A stretch of DNA of 64,000 nt. It comes from Marinobacterium stanieri (GTDB taxonomy: Bacteria; Pseudomonadota; Gammaproteobacteria; Pseudomonadales; Balneatricaceae). The first letter of the stretch is position 1. Each line of letters begins with the position of its first letter. A program made the position numbers and the translations under genes. The notes below the pieces were generated by a model, which did no database searches, had not been told where the DNA came from, and was given only the letters and a program-made list of their open reading frames with translations. Shown in pieces: positions 27,820 through 37,772 of the stretch. Where the stretch lies: contig NZ_FTMN01000004.1 of NCBI RefSeq assembly GCF_900155945.1, forward strand, positions 1 through 64,000. The letters are read 5' to 3'.

Positions 27820-28857
27820 TTAGGAGTTGTGCGCTTCGTAGTACTCTTTTGCGATAGCGCGCAATTCATCCAATGCCGCCCGGGCATCCACTCCCGAGTC
27901 TTTAACTGACTCAATCCACTCCTCATCCAGGCCTTTCACCTTGTCAGCAAAGTCTGTGGTAATGGCATCCGTTTTATTGAGCAGCGTTATATTGCCACCC
28001 TGTGCCTGAGCATATGCCAGCGCATCCGTGTCCGCCGCATCCCAGGCCTTACCGGCCATAGCGGACAGTTTTTCACCGGACACACTCATGATGGCTTCAC
28101 GGTCCTGCTGGCTCAGCCCTTCCAGGAAGTCAGGGTTCATGAACATGACAAAGCTCCCCATATACATGCCGCCAGGAAGCACTGTGACGTTAGGGGCCAC
28201 TTCAGCCAGACGCTGAGCTTTCTGCTCACTCAACGGCATGAATACACCATCAGTTACGCCCTGCTGGAGTAGTTCATACACCTTATTACCGGGCGCCGAC
28301 ACGGGAGTAATATCAAGACGCTCACCAATGTCTGACTGCACGCCGCCGCCAATACGGATCTTTTTACCTTCAAGATCCGCGAGAGAATTCACAGGGAAGT
28401 TTGTTTGAATGACACCCGGCCCATGAGAGAAGAAGGCTATGGGCACCAGGCCCTCATGTTCACCCGCCTGTTTCAGATACTTTTCATACACGCGCCAGTG
28501 TGCCACTGAAGCCGCTTCGGCATTTACCCCCAAACCCGGCAGTTCCACGATCTGCTGTAAGGGGAAGCGCCCTGGAACAAAGCCGTGAAACGTAAAGGCA
28601 GCATCCGCGACACCATCTTCAACCAGCTGAAACAACTGACCCGGATTATTCGACGTGCGCTCAATATTGACTTTCACACGCCCTTCAGTCGCGTCTTCAA
28701 CCCATTTGGCCCATGTTGGCCAGACGACGGCATTTTGTGCATGTGTCGGCGGCAGCCAAGTAAACACATTCATTACCGTTTCTGCTGATGCAGCGGCGGA
28801 CATGGCAAGGCCAAGACCCATTGCCGCGATATTTTTAGCCAGTTTCATTTTTATCAT
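27820..28857 (-). CDS. DctP-family TRAP transporter solute-binding protein (orphan)
   Basis: 345 residues; AGGAG eight bases before the ATG at 28857. Signal peptide ends AMSAAASA-ETV. DctP-type features include FHGFVPGRFPLQQIVELPGL, the ligand-arginine region KKIRIGGG and VTDGVFMPLSEQKAQRL. It is periplasmic. No TRAP permease gene is adjacent, which is unusual for this family. The self-sufficient P450 gene lies 128 bp upstream on the same strand, so the two may share a substrate such as a carboxylic or aromatic acid. Confidence 0.9.
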   Translation of the reverse strand: MIKMKLAKNIAAMGLGLAMSAAASAETVMNVFTWLPPTHAQNAVVWPTWAKWVEDATEGRVKVNIERTSNNPGQLFQLVEDGVADAAFTFHGFVPGRFPLQQIVELPGLGVNAEAASVAHWRVYEKYLKQAGEHEGLVPIAFFSHGPGVIQTNFPVNSLADLEGKKIRIGGGVQSDIGERLDITPVSAPGNKVYELLQQGVTDGVFMPLSEQKAQRLAEVAPNVTVLPGGMYMGSFVMFMNPDFLEGLSQQDREAIMSVSGEKLSAMAGKAWDAADTDALAYAQAQGGNITLLNKTDAITTDFADKVKGLDEEWIESVKDSGVDARAALDELRAIAKEYYEAHNS

Positions 28858-28985
28858 TATTATTGCTCCTGTTTTTCACACAAAATCTACAGCATAGGAT
28901 GCTTACTGATCAGATACTGTTTAGCAGTCACACATCGAGTGCCTATTCAAAAACGATCCTTTTTATAAAAACCTCCTGAATAAAC

Positions 28986-31349
28986 TCATAGTGCAATCTT
29001 TATTGATCGTGATTTAGCCCGTGAACAGCATGTCACCATGCGTTTGTTTTCAGCTTTTTCAGATCGGGCCAAAACGTTATCTCGATGATCAATTTCACCT
29101 TCAAGCACTTCAACTTCACAGTTGCCGCACAGCCCTTCTTCACAATCACTTTCAACATCCACTCCCGCAGCTTTGAGAGCACCAAGCGCGGTCTGACCGG
29201 GCTCAACCGTCACAACCATCCTGGAGTTGGCCAGCACAAGCTCAAAAGCCTTGTCATTGCTGGTATCGAAGGTTTCATGCTTGGCAGTAAAGTGCTCGAA
29301 GTGAAGAATGTTGTCGGGCAGCGGCTCACACAGCTGCTCCAACTCTTCTATCATGCGGTCCGGGCCACAGACATAAATTCGGGTGTTCGCATCAGCCGTT
29401 GCTACCAGAGACTGCAGATCAGCTCGCCTGGCTTCCGCTTTTGGATAGAGTTCAAACCGCCCCGCATGATCCTGTTCGATCCGGTTCAGAAATGCCATGG
29501 AGGCTCGGGCAGCACCCGCGTAGTGCAGGCAATAGTCCTTACCCAGTTCAGCCAACCGGTCTGCCATGGTTAAAACAGGCGTAATCCCTATACCGCCGGC
29601 AATCAGAATATAACGCTCGGCTTTCTCATCCAGCCTGAAATTGCTTTTCGGCCCTTTTATTTTAAGGGCGTCGCCCTTTTTGAGGCTATCATGAATATAC
29701 TTGGAACCACCTCGACCATCCTCTTCTCGTAAAACAGCAATATCGAGGGTTTTACGGTCAGTGTTATAACCACATAATGAATACTTACGCGTATATTCAC
29801 CCACCATCACATCAATATGTGCCCCGGGCGACCACCTTGGAAATTCACTACCGTCCTGATTCTTGAAGCTTATACCGATAACGTTGTCTGCTTCATGGCG
29901 GACCTGATCAACAAGGACTGAACGGTAAATATCATCCTTTGATGGCGACCCGATTTTGATCGCCTCATGCGTCGCCAGAATCTCGGGATTTGTTTTTTCA
30001 GGATTCAGGCTGACATCCCATTCTACAAACAGGTTCTCAGGGCCTCGGAAAGCGATGTTAGGCAGATACTTGAAGTCCTGATCAGGCACCAGTTGCATAT
30101 GCGGCAGCCGTTTAGTCAGTTCTTCAAGAAAAATACACATCTCCATGCGTGCCAGGTTTTTGCCAAGGCATTGATGGCTGCCATAGCCGAAACTCAGGTG
30201 CTCTGATGCGTTGTCACGGAAGATATCGATGCTGTCAGGGTCTTCAAAATAACGCTCATCATGGTTTGCCGAAGAGTTCACGATCAGCAGTTTCCCGCCT
30301 TTGGGAATACTGACACCCCCGACTTCGGTATCTTCAAGCGCAACACGACGCCAGGCAACGATAGAGCCCGAGTGGCGTAGACACTCTTCAACCGCCTGCG
30401 GAATCAGCGATGCATCCTGACAGATGCGATCCCAGGTCATTTTATCTTCCAGCAACAGGCGCAGGGCATTGGCCGTGGCATGCGCAGTTGTCTCATGCGC
30501 CGCTACGATGCCCGCCATCATCATCGAATGCAGATAGGAGTCGGTTATAACTTCGGGCAATTCCTTTTGGCGCCGAATCGCATATTCCATCCACCCGTTG
30601 CCGGATGGGTCTTCCCGCATCTTTTCCAGCACCTTGCCCGCATAGTTCCAGAATTTGCCTACCGAATCGGCCACTTTCAGCTGCTGATCGGGTGTGGGGC
30701 GCCCCCAGGTATTCACGGTGTGGGCAATGGAGTACTCACGCAGCTTCCCCATATCTTCTTCAGGGACACCGAGAAAGTGCAGCGCCACCGTGAGCGGGAT
30801 CTCCCAAAGCATCTCGTTGACGAGGTCCGCGCTCCCCTTGTTGACGAAGCGGTCCACATATTCTCGCGTCAAACGGCGCACCATGGGCTCATGGTGCAAC
30901 AGTTCTTCAGGGCTGAACGAAAACATCAGCGCACGCCGGCGCTCCAGGTGCGCGGGTTCGTCTTCGTTTACCAGGGTACGTGCCATACCGTAGTTGTGTT
31001 GCTTCAAAATGGCATCGGCTTCGCTGGAGAAGGGCGTAATTTTTTCCAGTGCGTTGGCGGGCGAAAAGACCCTGTTATCCCGAAATACGGCCTTAACATC
31101 TTCGTAACGAGTTACCACCCAGTAGCCCAGTTTGGGGCTGAAAAAAACCGGCTCATCATCACGCGACCAGCGCAAAACTTCGGCCGGGTCTGCCTGATAG
31201 GAAGCCGCAAACGGATCAAAGGCCTCAGCATCAGACGAAACCGGGCAGCCTTTAGGGTCGGTGAACCGGGAGGACATTGCAGCTTTGGCGAACGGACAAA
31301 CACCGGCAGGCGTTTCAGCTGCCTGAGTGTGATCAGTGTCTTTTTGCAT
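28986..31349 (-). CDS. Self-sufficient cytochrome P450 (CYP116B/P450RhF-type fusion)
   Basis: 787 residues in three parts. Residues ~40-450 are the P450: I-helix AGIVAAHETTAHA, ExxR at E322-R325, heme ligand C394 in SFGYGSHQCLG. Residues ~470-690 are a phthalate-dioxygenase-reductase-like FMN/NAD(P)H module (RKYSLCG, LIAGGIGITPVL, YVCGPDRM). The last ~90 residues are a plant-type [2Fe-2S] ferredoxin with C736, C741, C744 and C774. All electron-transfer parts are on one chain, as in P450RhF. Such enzymes hydroxylate or dealkylate aromatic compounds; the native substrate is unknown. Length and order are normal for the class. Confidence 0.95.
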   Translation of the reverse strand: MQKDTDHTQAAETPAGVCPFAKAAMSSRFTDPKGCPVSSDAEAFDPFAASYQADPAEVLRWSRDDEPVFFSPKLGYWVVTRYEDVKAVFRDNRVFSPANALEKITPFSSEADAILKQHNYGMARTLVNEDEPAHLERRRALMFSFSPEELLHHEPMVRRLTREYVDRFVNKGSADLVNEMLWEIPLTVALHFLGVPEEDMGKLREYSIAHTVNTWGRPTPDQQLKVADSVGKFWNYAGKVLEKMREDPSGNGWMEYAIRRQKELPEVITDSYLHSMMMAGIVAAHETTAHATANALRLLLEDKMTWDRICQDASLIPQAVEECLRHSGSIVAWRRVALEDTEVGGVSIPKGGKLLIVNSSANHDERYFEDPDSIDIFRDNASEHLSFGYGSHQCLGKNLARMEMCIFLEELTKRLPHMQLVPDQDFKYLPNIAFRGPENLFVEWDVSLNPEKTNPEILATHEAIKIGSPSKDDIYRSVLVDQVRHEADNVIGISFKNQDGSEFPRWSPGAHIDVMVGEYTRKYSLCGYNTDRKTLDIAVLREEDGRGGSKYIHDSLKKGDALKIKGPKSNFRLDEKAERYILIAGGIGITPVLTMADRLAELGKDYCLHYAGAARASMAFLNRIEQDHAGRFELYPKAEARRADLQSLVATADANTRIYVCGPDRMIEELEQLCEPLPDNILHFEHFTAKHETFDTSNDKAFELVLANSRMVVTVEPGQTALGALKAAGVDVESDCEEGLCGNCEVEVLEGEIDHRDNVLARSEKAENKRMVTCCSRAKSRSIKIAL

Positions 31350-31613
31350 GGGTACACCCTTATTATTTTACTTTTATCGATCACTTTATTCTTATTATCG
31401 AACACAAGGCATACTAAACCCGCCCGTTCCAGTGAGTCAACGCAGCTGAGAAAGCCTGATCGCCACTGTTTCACCTGATGAGATTGGAGCTGAGCTTCTA
31501 TCGCAAGCGCCAGCATTCCAAGTCGACTTGACACTCATCAACAAAACAGGATATTCCACTATACGTAAATGAATTACAACATGTGATATTTATTCCGACA
31601 GGATCTGCCCCTT

Positions 31614-32252
31614 ATGGACCTCTATACCTACTACCGTTCAACCTCTTCCTATCGAGTCAGAATTGCCCTGGCACTCAAAAAGCTGGATTACCGGCAGCTT
31701 CCCGTAAACCTGATTGGAAATGGCGGAGAGCACCTGCAGCCGGCATACCGTGCGCTGAACCCACAAGGCAGAGTGCCGGCTCTGGTGACCGACAGTGATG
31801 ACATCATTACGCAATCGCCAGCCATTATTGAGTTTCTGGAAGAGCAGTACCCAAACCCGGCTTTACTGCCTGAAGACAAGGTCGAACGCGCCAAGCGCAG
31901 AGCAGTGGCAGCACTGATTGGCTGCGATATCCAGCCATTACACAACATGGCAGTTTTGAACCAGCTACGCGCACTGAATCTGTCCGAAGAACAGATTTCA
32001 CAGTGGTTGGCGAAGTGGATTGGTGAGGGGCTGTTTGCAGTAGAACAGCTAATCGAGGACCAGGGGTTCTGTTTTGGTGAGCCTGGGTTTGCAGACGTAT
32101 ACCTGCTGCCGCAGTTGTACGCAGCACGCAGGTTCAATGTAGATCTGACCGCGCTGCCACGCATCTTACGTGTAGAGGCCTTGGCGCAGACGCACCCCGC
32201 TTTTGTGGCTGCGCACCCTGACGCTCAGGCGGACAAGCCTCAGCCGGTATAA
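31614..32252 (+). CDS. maiA: Maleylacetoacetate isomerase
   Basis: 212-residue zeta-class GST. The N-terminal active-site motif SSYRVRIALALK follows YRSTS, and QSPAIIEFLEEQYP contacts glutathione. It isomerises maleylacetoacetate to fumarylacetoacetate, the step between hmgA and fahA encoded nearby. It lies on the far side of the IclR regulator and converges with it; a GC hairpin (32271-32278 with 32289-32296) lies between the two stops. Confidence 0.92.
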   Translation: MDLYTYYRSTSSYRVRIALALKKLDYRQLPVNLIGNGGEHLQPAYRALNPQGRVPALVTDSDDIITQSPAIIEFLEEQYPNPALLPEDKVERAKRRAVAALIGCDIQPLHNMAVLNQLRALNLSEEQISQWLAKWIGEGLFAVEQLIEDQGFCFGEPGFADVYLLPQLYAARRFNVDLTALPRILRVEALAQTHPAFVAAHPDAQADKPQPV

Positions 32253-32283
32253 CTCCAAACAGATGTCATACGGCAGCCTGTGG

Positions 32284-33084
32284 CTAGGGGCTGCCGGGCA
32301 TTTCTCCATTCATGCGTTGCGTAATGGCATTGGCGGCTGCCTGCAACTTTATTGCATGAGGCCCTGTCAGCTCGGCATTAAAGCTGGGCTCTGCCCCTAC
32401 CATTGTGATTACACCTGCCAGAGTGTTACCTGCAGAAAAAATCGGCGCAGACAGTGCGTTAACCCCTGACATCAACAAGCCATGAACGGCATGCATGCCT
32501 TGCGAGCGGATGTGTGTTAACTGCTGCTCCAACTTATCTGCACTGGGCGCCATCGGTGTCTCCAGCTCCTGCTCCAGCAACGGCTGCGTATCAGCCTTGG
32601 GCAGGTATGCACTGAATACAAGCCCGGTGGAGGAACTGAGCAAGGGCAACACTGACCCTACTTGAGTAACAACGGTAATTGCACGTGCCGGTTTCTCGAC
32701 ATGAATTACCGACGGGCCCTGATTACCCCACAGCGCCAGGAAACAGGTTTCATTGAACTCATCACGCAGCTCAATGAGTTTAGGCAAGGCTTCTCTGGCC
32801 ACATCCAGACTGCGCACGGCTGCCATCCCCACGAACAATGCCTCCCGCCCAAGGCAGTAATGCCCGGTCGCCGGATCCTGCTCTGCGAAATCACTGGCGA
32901 TCAAGGCTTGCAGGTAACGATGCACCTTACTGGCGGGCATACCCAAATGCTGTGCCAGCTTTGACAGGGATGTTGATGGGCTCAGATCTGCCAGGCCTTT
33001 CAAAATATCGGTGGCAATCTGGGCTGACTGTACTTTCTGCCGGCGCGGAGCACCCCCGGACTTCTCTTCAACTTCTACTGCCAA
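32284..33084 (-). CDS. hmgR: IclR-family regulator, probable homogentisate-pathway repressor
   Basis: 266 residues. N-terminal winged HTH (LSKLAQHLGMPASKVHRYL) and C-terminal IclR effector domain (SSSTGLVFSAYLP, GVNALSAPIFSAGNTLAGVI). Divergent from hmgA with a 17-bp inverted repeat in the 173-bp gap. In pseudomonads an IclR-type HmgR represses hmgABC and is released by homogentisate; the same arrangement here supports the call but the symbol rests on context. Confidence 0.82.
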   Translation of the reverse strand: MAVEVEEKSGGAPRRQKVQSAQIATDILKGLADLSPSTSLSKLAQHLGMPASKVHRYLQALIASDFAEQDPATGHYCLGREALFVGMAAVRSLDVAREALPKLIELRDEFNETCFLALWGNQGPSVIHVEKPARAITVVTQVGSVLPLLSSSTGLVFSAYLPKADTQPLLEQELETPMAPSADKLEQQLTHIRSQGMHAVHGLLMSGVNALSAPIFSAGNTLAGVITMVGAEPSFNAELTGPHAIKLQAAANAITQRMNGEMPGSP

Positions 33085-33204
33085 TGTGTGTCCTCTCTAA
33101 CTGTCTACGAGTCTTCATCAACCGGTGGAATCGTCTGGCCGAGCAAACAAACCGCGCACCAATTCTAAAGCATTCCACGCCCCTTGACCCGAAGCCAGCA
33201 TGTA

Positions 33205-33221
33205 ATTACGCTTAACGTAAT
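33205..33221. promoter_or_regulatory. 17-bp inverted repeat, candidate HmgR operator
   Basis: ATTACG-CTTAA-CGTAAT, perfect 6-bp arms, 37 bp before the hmgA start codon. Length and symmetry match IclR-type operators. A related half-site TTTACGCATT follows at once. Confidence 0.6.
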
Positions 33222-33257
33222 ATGTTTACGCATTAATAAAAACAAAGCGAGACAACG

Positions 33258-34556
33258 ATGGAACCCAGAACTTCAGAACTCAGCTACTTGAGTGGTTTCG
33301 GCAATCATTTCAGCAGTGAAGCCTTGCCTGGCGCCCTGCCCCTGGCACAGAACTCGCCCCAGAAGGCCCCTTATGGTCTTTATGCAGAACAACTGTCCGG
33401 TACTGCTTTCACTGTGCCTCGCGCCGAAATGCGACGTACCTGGATGTACCGAATCAAGCCTTCTGCCAGCCATGGCCAGTTCACCCGTCTTGCACAACAG
33501 ATCGCAGGAAGCGCACCGGGCCCGGTAAATCCCAACCGATTACGTTGGAGCCCGCCTGAGATTCCTGCCGAGGGTAAGGATTTTCTGGAAGGCCTGTCCT
33601 GCCTGGCCGCTACGGCACATCCGGAGCAGGCATCGGGTATCAGCATCTATGTGTACGCCGCCAGTCGATCCATGCAGCGGGCGTTTTTCAATGCGGATGG
33701 TGAATGCCTGATCGTGCCGGAATCGGGCACCCTTCGAATCACGACGGAGATGGGTCTTCTTGAGGTCGGTCCGCTTCAAATCGCCGTGATTCCCAGAGGC
33801 ATCAAGTTCCGCGTTGAGCTGACCGGCAGCTCGGCACGTGGCTATATGTGCGAAAACCACGGCACGCCCCTGCGTATCCCGGATTTGGGGCCGATTGGCA
33901 GTAATGGCCTGGCCAATCCGCGTGACTTTGAAGCCCCCGTTGCTGCCTATGAAGATAGCGAGAATGAGACTGAACTGGTGCAGAAGTTCTGTGGTGAACT
34001 CTGGTCAACACAGCTGGATCACTCGCCGTTTAACGTAGTCGCCTGGCACGGTAACCACGTGCCGTACCGCTATGACCTGCGCCATTTCAACACCATGAAC
34101 ACGGTCAGCTACGATCATCCGGACCCGTCCATCTTTACTGTACTGACCTCTCCAGGCGCTGTACCGGGGCAGGCCAATGTTGATTTCGTGATTTTCCCGC
34201 CACGCTGGATGGTGGCTGAAAACACCTTCCGCCCGCCCTGGTTCCACCGCAATTTGATGAACGAATTCATGGGGCTGATTGAAGGCGAGTACGATGCCAA
34301 GGCAGGCGGTTTCCTGCCCGGTGGCGCCTCCCTGCATAACTGTATGAGCGCACACGGCCCGGACAACGCCAGTACCAAGCAGGCGATCGAAGCCGAGCTC
34401 AAACCGCAACGCTACGAAAACACCATGGCTTTCATGTTTGAAAGCGGTCAGGTACTGCGTCCCACCGAATTTGCGCTGGACTCACCCTTGCTGCAACAGG
34501 GCTATGATCAGTGCTGGTCCGGTATGGCGAAAACCTTTGACCCGACAGGAGTCTGA
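33258..34556 (+). CDS. hmgA: Homogentisate 1,2-dioxygenase
   Basis: 432 residues, usual length. It opens the ring of homogentisate, the central intermediate of tyrosine and phenylalanine breakdown, giving maleylacetoacetate. The iron ligands are intact: H330 and E336 in [15 protein letters not shown]366 in MSAHGPD; H360 is also present. N-terminal [19 protein letters not shown] is diagnostic. It is followed after 4 bp by fahA. Confidence 0.97.
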   Translation: MEPRTSELSYLSGFGNHFSSEALPGALPLAQNSPQKAPYGLYAEQLSGTAFTVPRAEMRRTWMYRIKPSASHGQFTRLAQQIAGSAPGPVNPNRLRWSPPEIPAEGKDFLEGLSCLAATAHPEQASGISIYVYAASRSMQRAFFNADGECLIVPESGTLRITTEMGLLEVGPLQIAVIPRGIKFRVELTGSSARGYMCENHGTPLRIPDLGPIGSNGLANPRDFEAPVAAYEDSENETELVQKFCGELWSTQLDHSPFNVVAWHGNHVPYRYDLRHFNTMNTVSYDHPDPSIFTVLTSPGAVPGQANVDFVIFPPRWMVAENTFRPPWFHRNLMNEFMGLIEGEYDAKAGGFLPGGASLHNCMSAHGPDNASTKQAIEAELKPQRYENTMAFMFESGQVLRPTEFALDSPLLQQGYDQCWSGMAKTFDPTGV

Positions 34557-34560
34557 TTTA

Positions 34561-35871
34561 ATGAGTAACCCAACGACTACAACTACAACCAGCTGGATCA
34601 ATTCAGCAAACGGACACCCCGATTTTCCGCTTCAGAACCTGCCGCTGGGTATTTTCAGCCTCAACGGCGATACCGCACGTGGCGGCGTTGCCATCGGCGA
34701 CCAGGTATTGGATATCAAGGCAGCTGTTGAGCTGGGGCTGTTTGAAGGAGAAGCGGCCACAGCCGCCAAGGCTGCCAGTGAAGCGAGCCTGAACCATTTC
34801 TTTTCGTTAAGCGCAGCAACTCGCAAGGCATTTAGAGCCGCACTGACTCACCTGCTGCAGGACGGCAGTACTGACAAAACCCGTATCGAGCAGTCGCAGG
34901 CAAGCCTGCTGCACCCGCAGGACAGATGCACCATGCACCTGCCCGCGTCCATTGGCGACTACACCGATTTTTACGTCGGGATTCATCACGCCAACAATGT
35001 AGGCAAGCTGTTCCGGCCCGATAATCCCCTGCTCCCTAACTACAAGCACGTGCCTATCGGTTACCACGGACGTGCCTCATCCATCGTCAATACTGGCACC
35101 GATATTACGCGCCCCAAGGGACAAACCTGCCCGCCAGGCGCCGACGCACCGCAATTTGGCCCCAGCAAGCGGCTGGACTTTGAACTGGAACTGGGGATCT
35201 GGATTGGTACGGGAAATGAGATGGGACAGCCTATCCCAATCAGCGATGCGCCTGAGCATTTTGCCGGCCTGTGCCTGCTGAATGACTGGTCAGCACGTGA
35301 TATCCAGGCCTGGGAATATCAACCGCTGGGCCCGTTCCTGGCGAAAAACTTCGCCAGCACGGTGTCCCCCTGGGTTATTACGGCAGAGGCACTGGAGCCC
35401 TTCCGGACTGCACAACCGGCTCGCCCTGAAGGCGACCCTCAGCCTTTGCCCTATCTACTGGACCAGAAAGACCAGCAACTGGGCGCCTGCGACATTCAGC
35501 TTGAAGTACTGTTGTGTACCGAGAAAATGCGCAACGAAGGCATGGCGCCTGTGAGCATCTCAGTCAGCAACAGTTTGAACATGTACTGGAGCGTAGCCCA
35601 GATGATCGCTCACCACACCGTGGGTGGCTGCAACCTCAGGCCCGGAGACCTGTTGGGGTCTGGCACTATTTCCGGCCCGGAGCCCAGCCAGCTGGGCAGC
35701 ATGCTGGAACTGACCGAAGGCGGAAAGTCATCCATTGAACTGCCTTCAGGCGAAACCCGCACTTTCCTGGAAGATGGGGACGAGGTCATCCTGACCGGAC
35801 GCTGCTGCAAGGACGGTTATCCATCCATCGGTTTTGGTGAGTGCCGCGGCATTATCAAACCGACTGTTTGA
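34561..35871 (+). CDS. fahA: Fumarylacetoacetase
   Basis: 436 residues from the ATG at 34561, four bases after the hmgA stop; a longer frame overlapping hmgA is not used. It hydrolyses fumarylacetoacetate to fumarate and acetoacetate. Metal ligands are visible as D136 (YTDFYVG), E208 and E210 (DFELELG) and D242 (NDWSARD); catalytic H143 lies in GIHHANNVG. N-terminal and catalytic domains are both complete. Confidence 0.96.
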   Translation: MSNPTTTTTTSWINSANGHPDFPLQNLPLGIFSLNGDTARGGVAIGDQVLDIKAAVELGLFEGEAATAAKAASEASLNHFFSLSAATRKAFRAALTHLLQDGSTDKTRIEQSQASLLHPQDRCTMHLPASIGDYTDFYVGIHHANNVGKLFRPDNPLLPNYKHVPIGYHGRASSIVNTGTDITRPKGQTCPPGADAPQFGPSKRLDFELELGIWIGTGNEMGQPIPISDAPEHFAGLCLLNDWSARDIQAWEYQPLGPFLAKNFASTVSPWVITAEALEPFRTAQPARPEGDPQPLPYLLDQKDQQLGACDIQLEVLLCTEKMRNEGMAPVSISVSNSLNMYWSVAQMIAHHTVGGCNLRPGDLLGSGTISGPEPSQLGSMLELTEGGKSSIELPSGETRTFLEDGDEVILTGRCCKDGYPSIGFGECRGIIKPTV

Positions 35872-35911
35872 GTTGGCCGCCCTGCAAGCTAATAGGAAGC
35901 ATTGAGCAAGG

Positions 35912-35946
35912 AAATGCCTCCGTGGGCCAGCCCACAGAGGCATTTT
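35912..35946. terminator. Bidirectional terminator between fahA and the dehydratase gene
   Basis: AAATGCCTC / GAGGCATTT arms around an inner TGGGC/GCCCA stem, with a T-run on each strand, between two convergent stop codons. Confidence 0.85.
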
Positions 35947-35950
35947 CGCA

Positions 35951-37678
35951 TCAGATCTTGCCGTGAATGGCCGGCTCAGGATTGGGCTCACGGCTGGACA
36001 GGACTTCAAAGTCACAGCCTTCGTGGGCCTGGCTGACGTTATCGTTGAACAACAGCCCCCAGCCACGTTTGAAGTGAGGTGCCGGTGGCGTCCAGGCCTC
36101 GCGACGTTGCTCCAGCTCAGCCTCATCAACACAGAGGTTGATGCTACGGGCAGGAATATCGATCTCGATCTCATCGCCGTTCTGCACCAGCGCCAGCGGT
36201 CCGCCGATGTAGGCCTCAGGGCTCACATGCAGCACACAGGTACCAAAGCTGGTGCCGCTCATACGCGCATCACTGATGCGGACCATGTCACGCACCCCCT
36301 GCTCTACCATCTTCTTCGGAATCGGCATCATGCCGTTCTCGGCCATGCCCGGCCCGCCTTTTGGCCCGACATTACGCAGAATCAGCACGCTGGAAGGCTC
36401 CACGTCCAGGTCGGGCGAATGAATCCGTGCGGCCAGATCATTGGCATTTTCAAACACCACCGCCTTGCCACGGTGTTTCTGCAACGCCGGGTCTGACGCG
36501 CTGGGCTTGATGACACAGCCATTGGGCGCCAGATTGCCTTTCAACACCGCCAGTGCTTCGGTCGCCACCGGGTTATCCAGCGAGCGAATAATGTCATCGT
36601 TTTCGACACGAGCGCCCTCGATGTTCTCGCCCAGAGTTCGGCCGGTGACGGTCAAGCAGTCCAGATCCAGCAGATCCTTCATATTACCGAGCATAGCTGG
36701 CAGGCCACCGGCATCGGCAAATTCCGGCATGATGTATTCACCGGACGGCTGCACATTGGCGAGCACGGGTACCTGCTTGCCAATGGCATCGAAATCCTCC
36801 AACGTGAAACTTGTACCGGCACGACGCGCCAGTGCAATCAGGTGGATACTGGCGTTGGTGGACCCTCCAAGCGCGACACAGGTTTTGGCCGCGTTATTGA
36901 TCGCCTTGTCATTGAGGATATCACTGGGCTTGAGATCGTCCCATACCATCTCCACCACACGACGACCCGCCGCAGCCGCCAGCTGATGCCCCATGGAGTC
37001 CATGGCCGGTACCGAGGACGCGCCCGGCAGCGACATGCCCATTACTTCCGCCAGTGCGGTCATGGTGGAGGCTGTTCCCATGACATTACAGGTACCGGGC
37101 GAGCTCCAGATCTTCTGCTCGACCTTCTGCCATTCATCGATGGACATCTTGCCGGCAATCAGTTCCGGCGCCCAACGGAAAGCACCGGTGCCACTGCCAA
37201 AGCGCTCGCCACGGAAGGTGGCCCCCATCGTAAAGCCGGCCGGGCAGTAGATGGTGGGAATATCCATGCTGATGGCACCCAGCAACAGGCCCGGCGTAGT
37301 TTTGTCACAACCGCCCAACAGGATGGCGCCGTCGATGGGGTGACAGCGCAGCAGCTCTTCCGTCTCCATCGCCAGAAAGTTGCGATACAACATGGATGAG
37401 GGTTTTACATAGCCTTCGCCCAGCGACATGGCCGGCAGCTCAACAGGAAAGCCCCCGGCCTGCCAGACACCACGCTTGACCGCTTCGGCCCGATCCTTGA
37501 GATGGGCGTGACAGGGATTCATGTCACTCCAGGTATTGATAATGCCGATGACCGGTTTGCCTTCAAACTCTTCACGACCGTAGCCGGCCTGGAGTGCATG
37601 TCCGGTGTGCTCGGTGGACTGAGGCGTTCCGCCAAACCAACGACGGCTGCGCAGCTGCTCGATTGTTTTTTTTGTCAT
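35951..37678 (-). CDS. IlvD/Edd-family sugar-acid dehydratase (L-arabinonate dehydratase-like)
   Basis: 575 residues. The cluster-ligand cysteines C56 (DMNPCHAH), C124 (GGCDKTTPG) and C197 (GTCNVMGTAST) match the pattern of pentonate dehydratases that hold a [2Fe-2S] cluster, with K126 near the Mg site. The N-terminus SRRWFGGTPQ is typical of the arabinonate/xylonate branch, not of IlvD in valine synthesis. It would make a 2-keto-3-deoxy acid. Ninety-odd bases upstream is an HpaI-type aldolase that could split this product. The precise sugar acid is unknown. Confidence 0.88.
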   Translation of the reverse strand: MTKKTIEQLRSRRWFGGTPQSTEHTGHALQAGYGREEFEGKPVIGIINTWSDMNPCHAHLKDRAEAVKRGVWQAGGFPVELPAMSLGEGYVKPSSMLYRNFLAMETEELLRCHPIDGAILLGGCDKTTPGLLLGAISMDIPTIYCPAGFTMGATFRGERFGSGTGAFRWAPELIAGKMSIDEWQKVEQKIWSSPGTCNVMGTASTMTALAEVMGMSLPGASSVPAMDSMGHQLAAAAGRRVVEMVWDDLKPSDILNDKAINNAAKTCVALGGSTNASIHLIALARRAGTSFTLEDFDAIGKQVPVLANVQPSGEYIMPEFADAGGLPAMLGNMKDLLDLDCLTVTGRTLGENIEGARVENDDIIRSLDNPVATEALAVLKGNLAPNGCVIKPSASDPALQKHRGKAVVFENANDLAARIHSPDLDVEPSSVLILRNVGPKGGPGMAENGMMPIPKKMVEQGVRDMVRISDARMSGTSFGTCVLHVSPEAYIGGPLALVQNGDEIEIDIPARSINLCVDEAELEQRREAWTPPAPHFKRGWGLLFNDNVSQAHEGCDFEVLSSREPNPEPAIHGKI

Positions 37679-37772
37679 GAGTGCAGACTCTTTGAGGCGG
37701 CGCTGCCGGTGCCAGACACCGACAGCCCGAATTATTTACATGAGGATTTACATGAGGAAGTGCGCTATCAGC

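Noticed and set aside
30480-31478. Forward frame of 332 codons opposite the P450 gene
   Set aside because: Shadow; the reverse P450 carries all three domain signatures.
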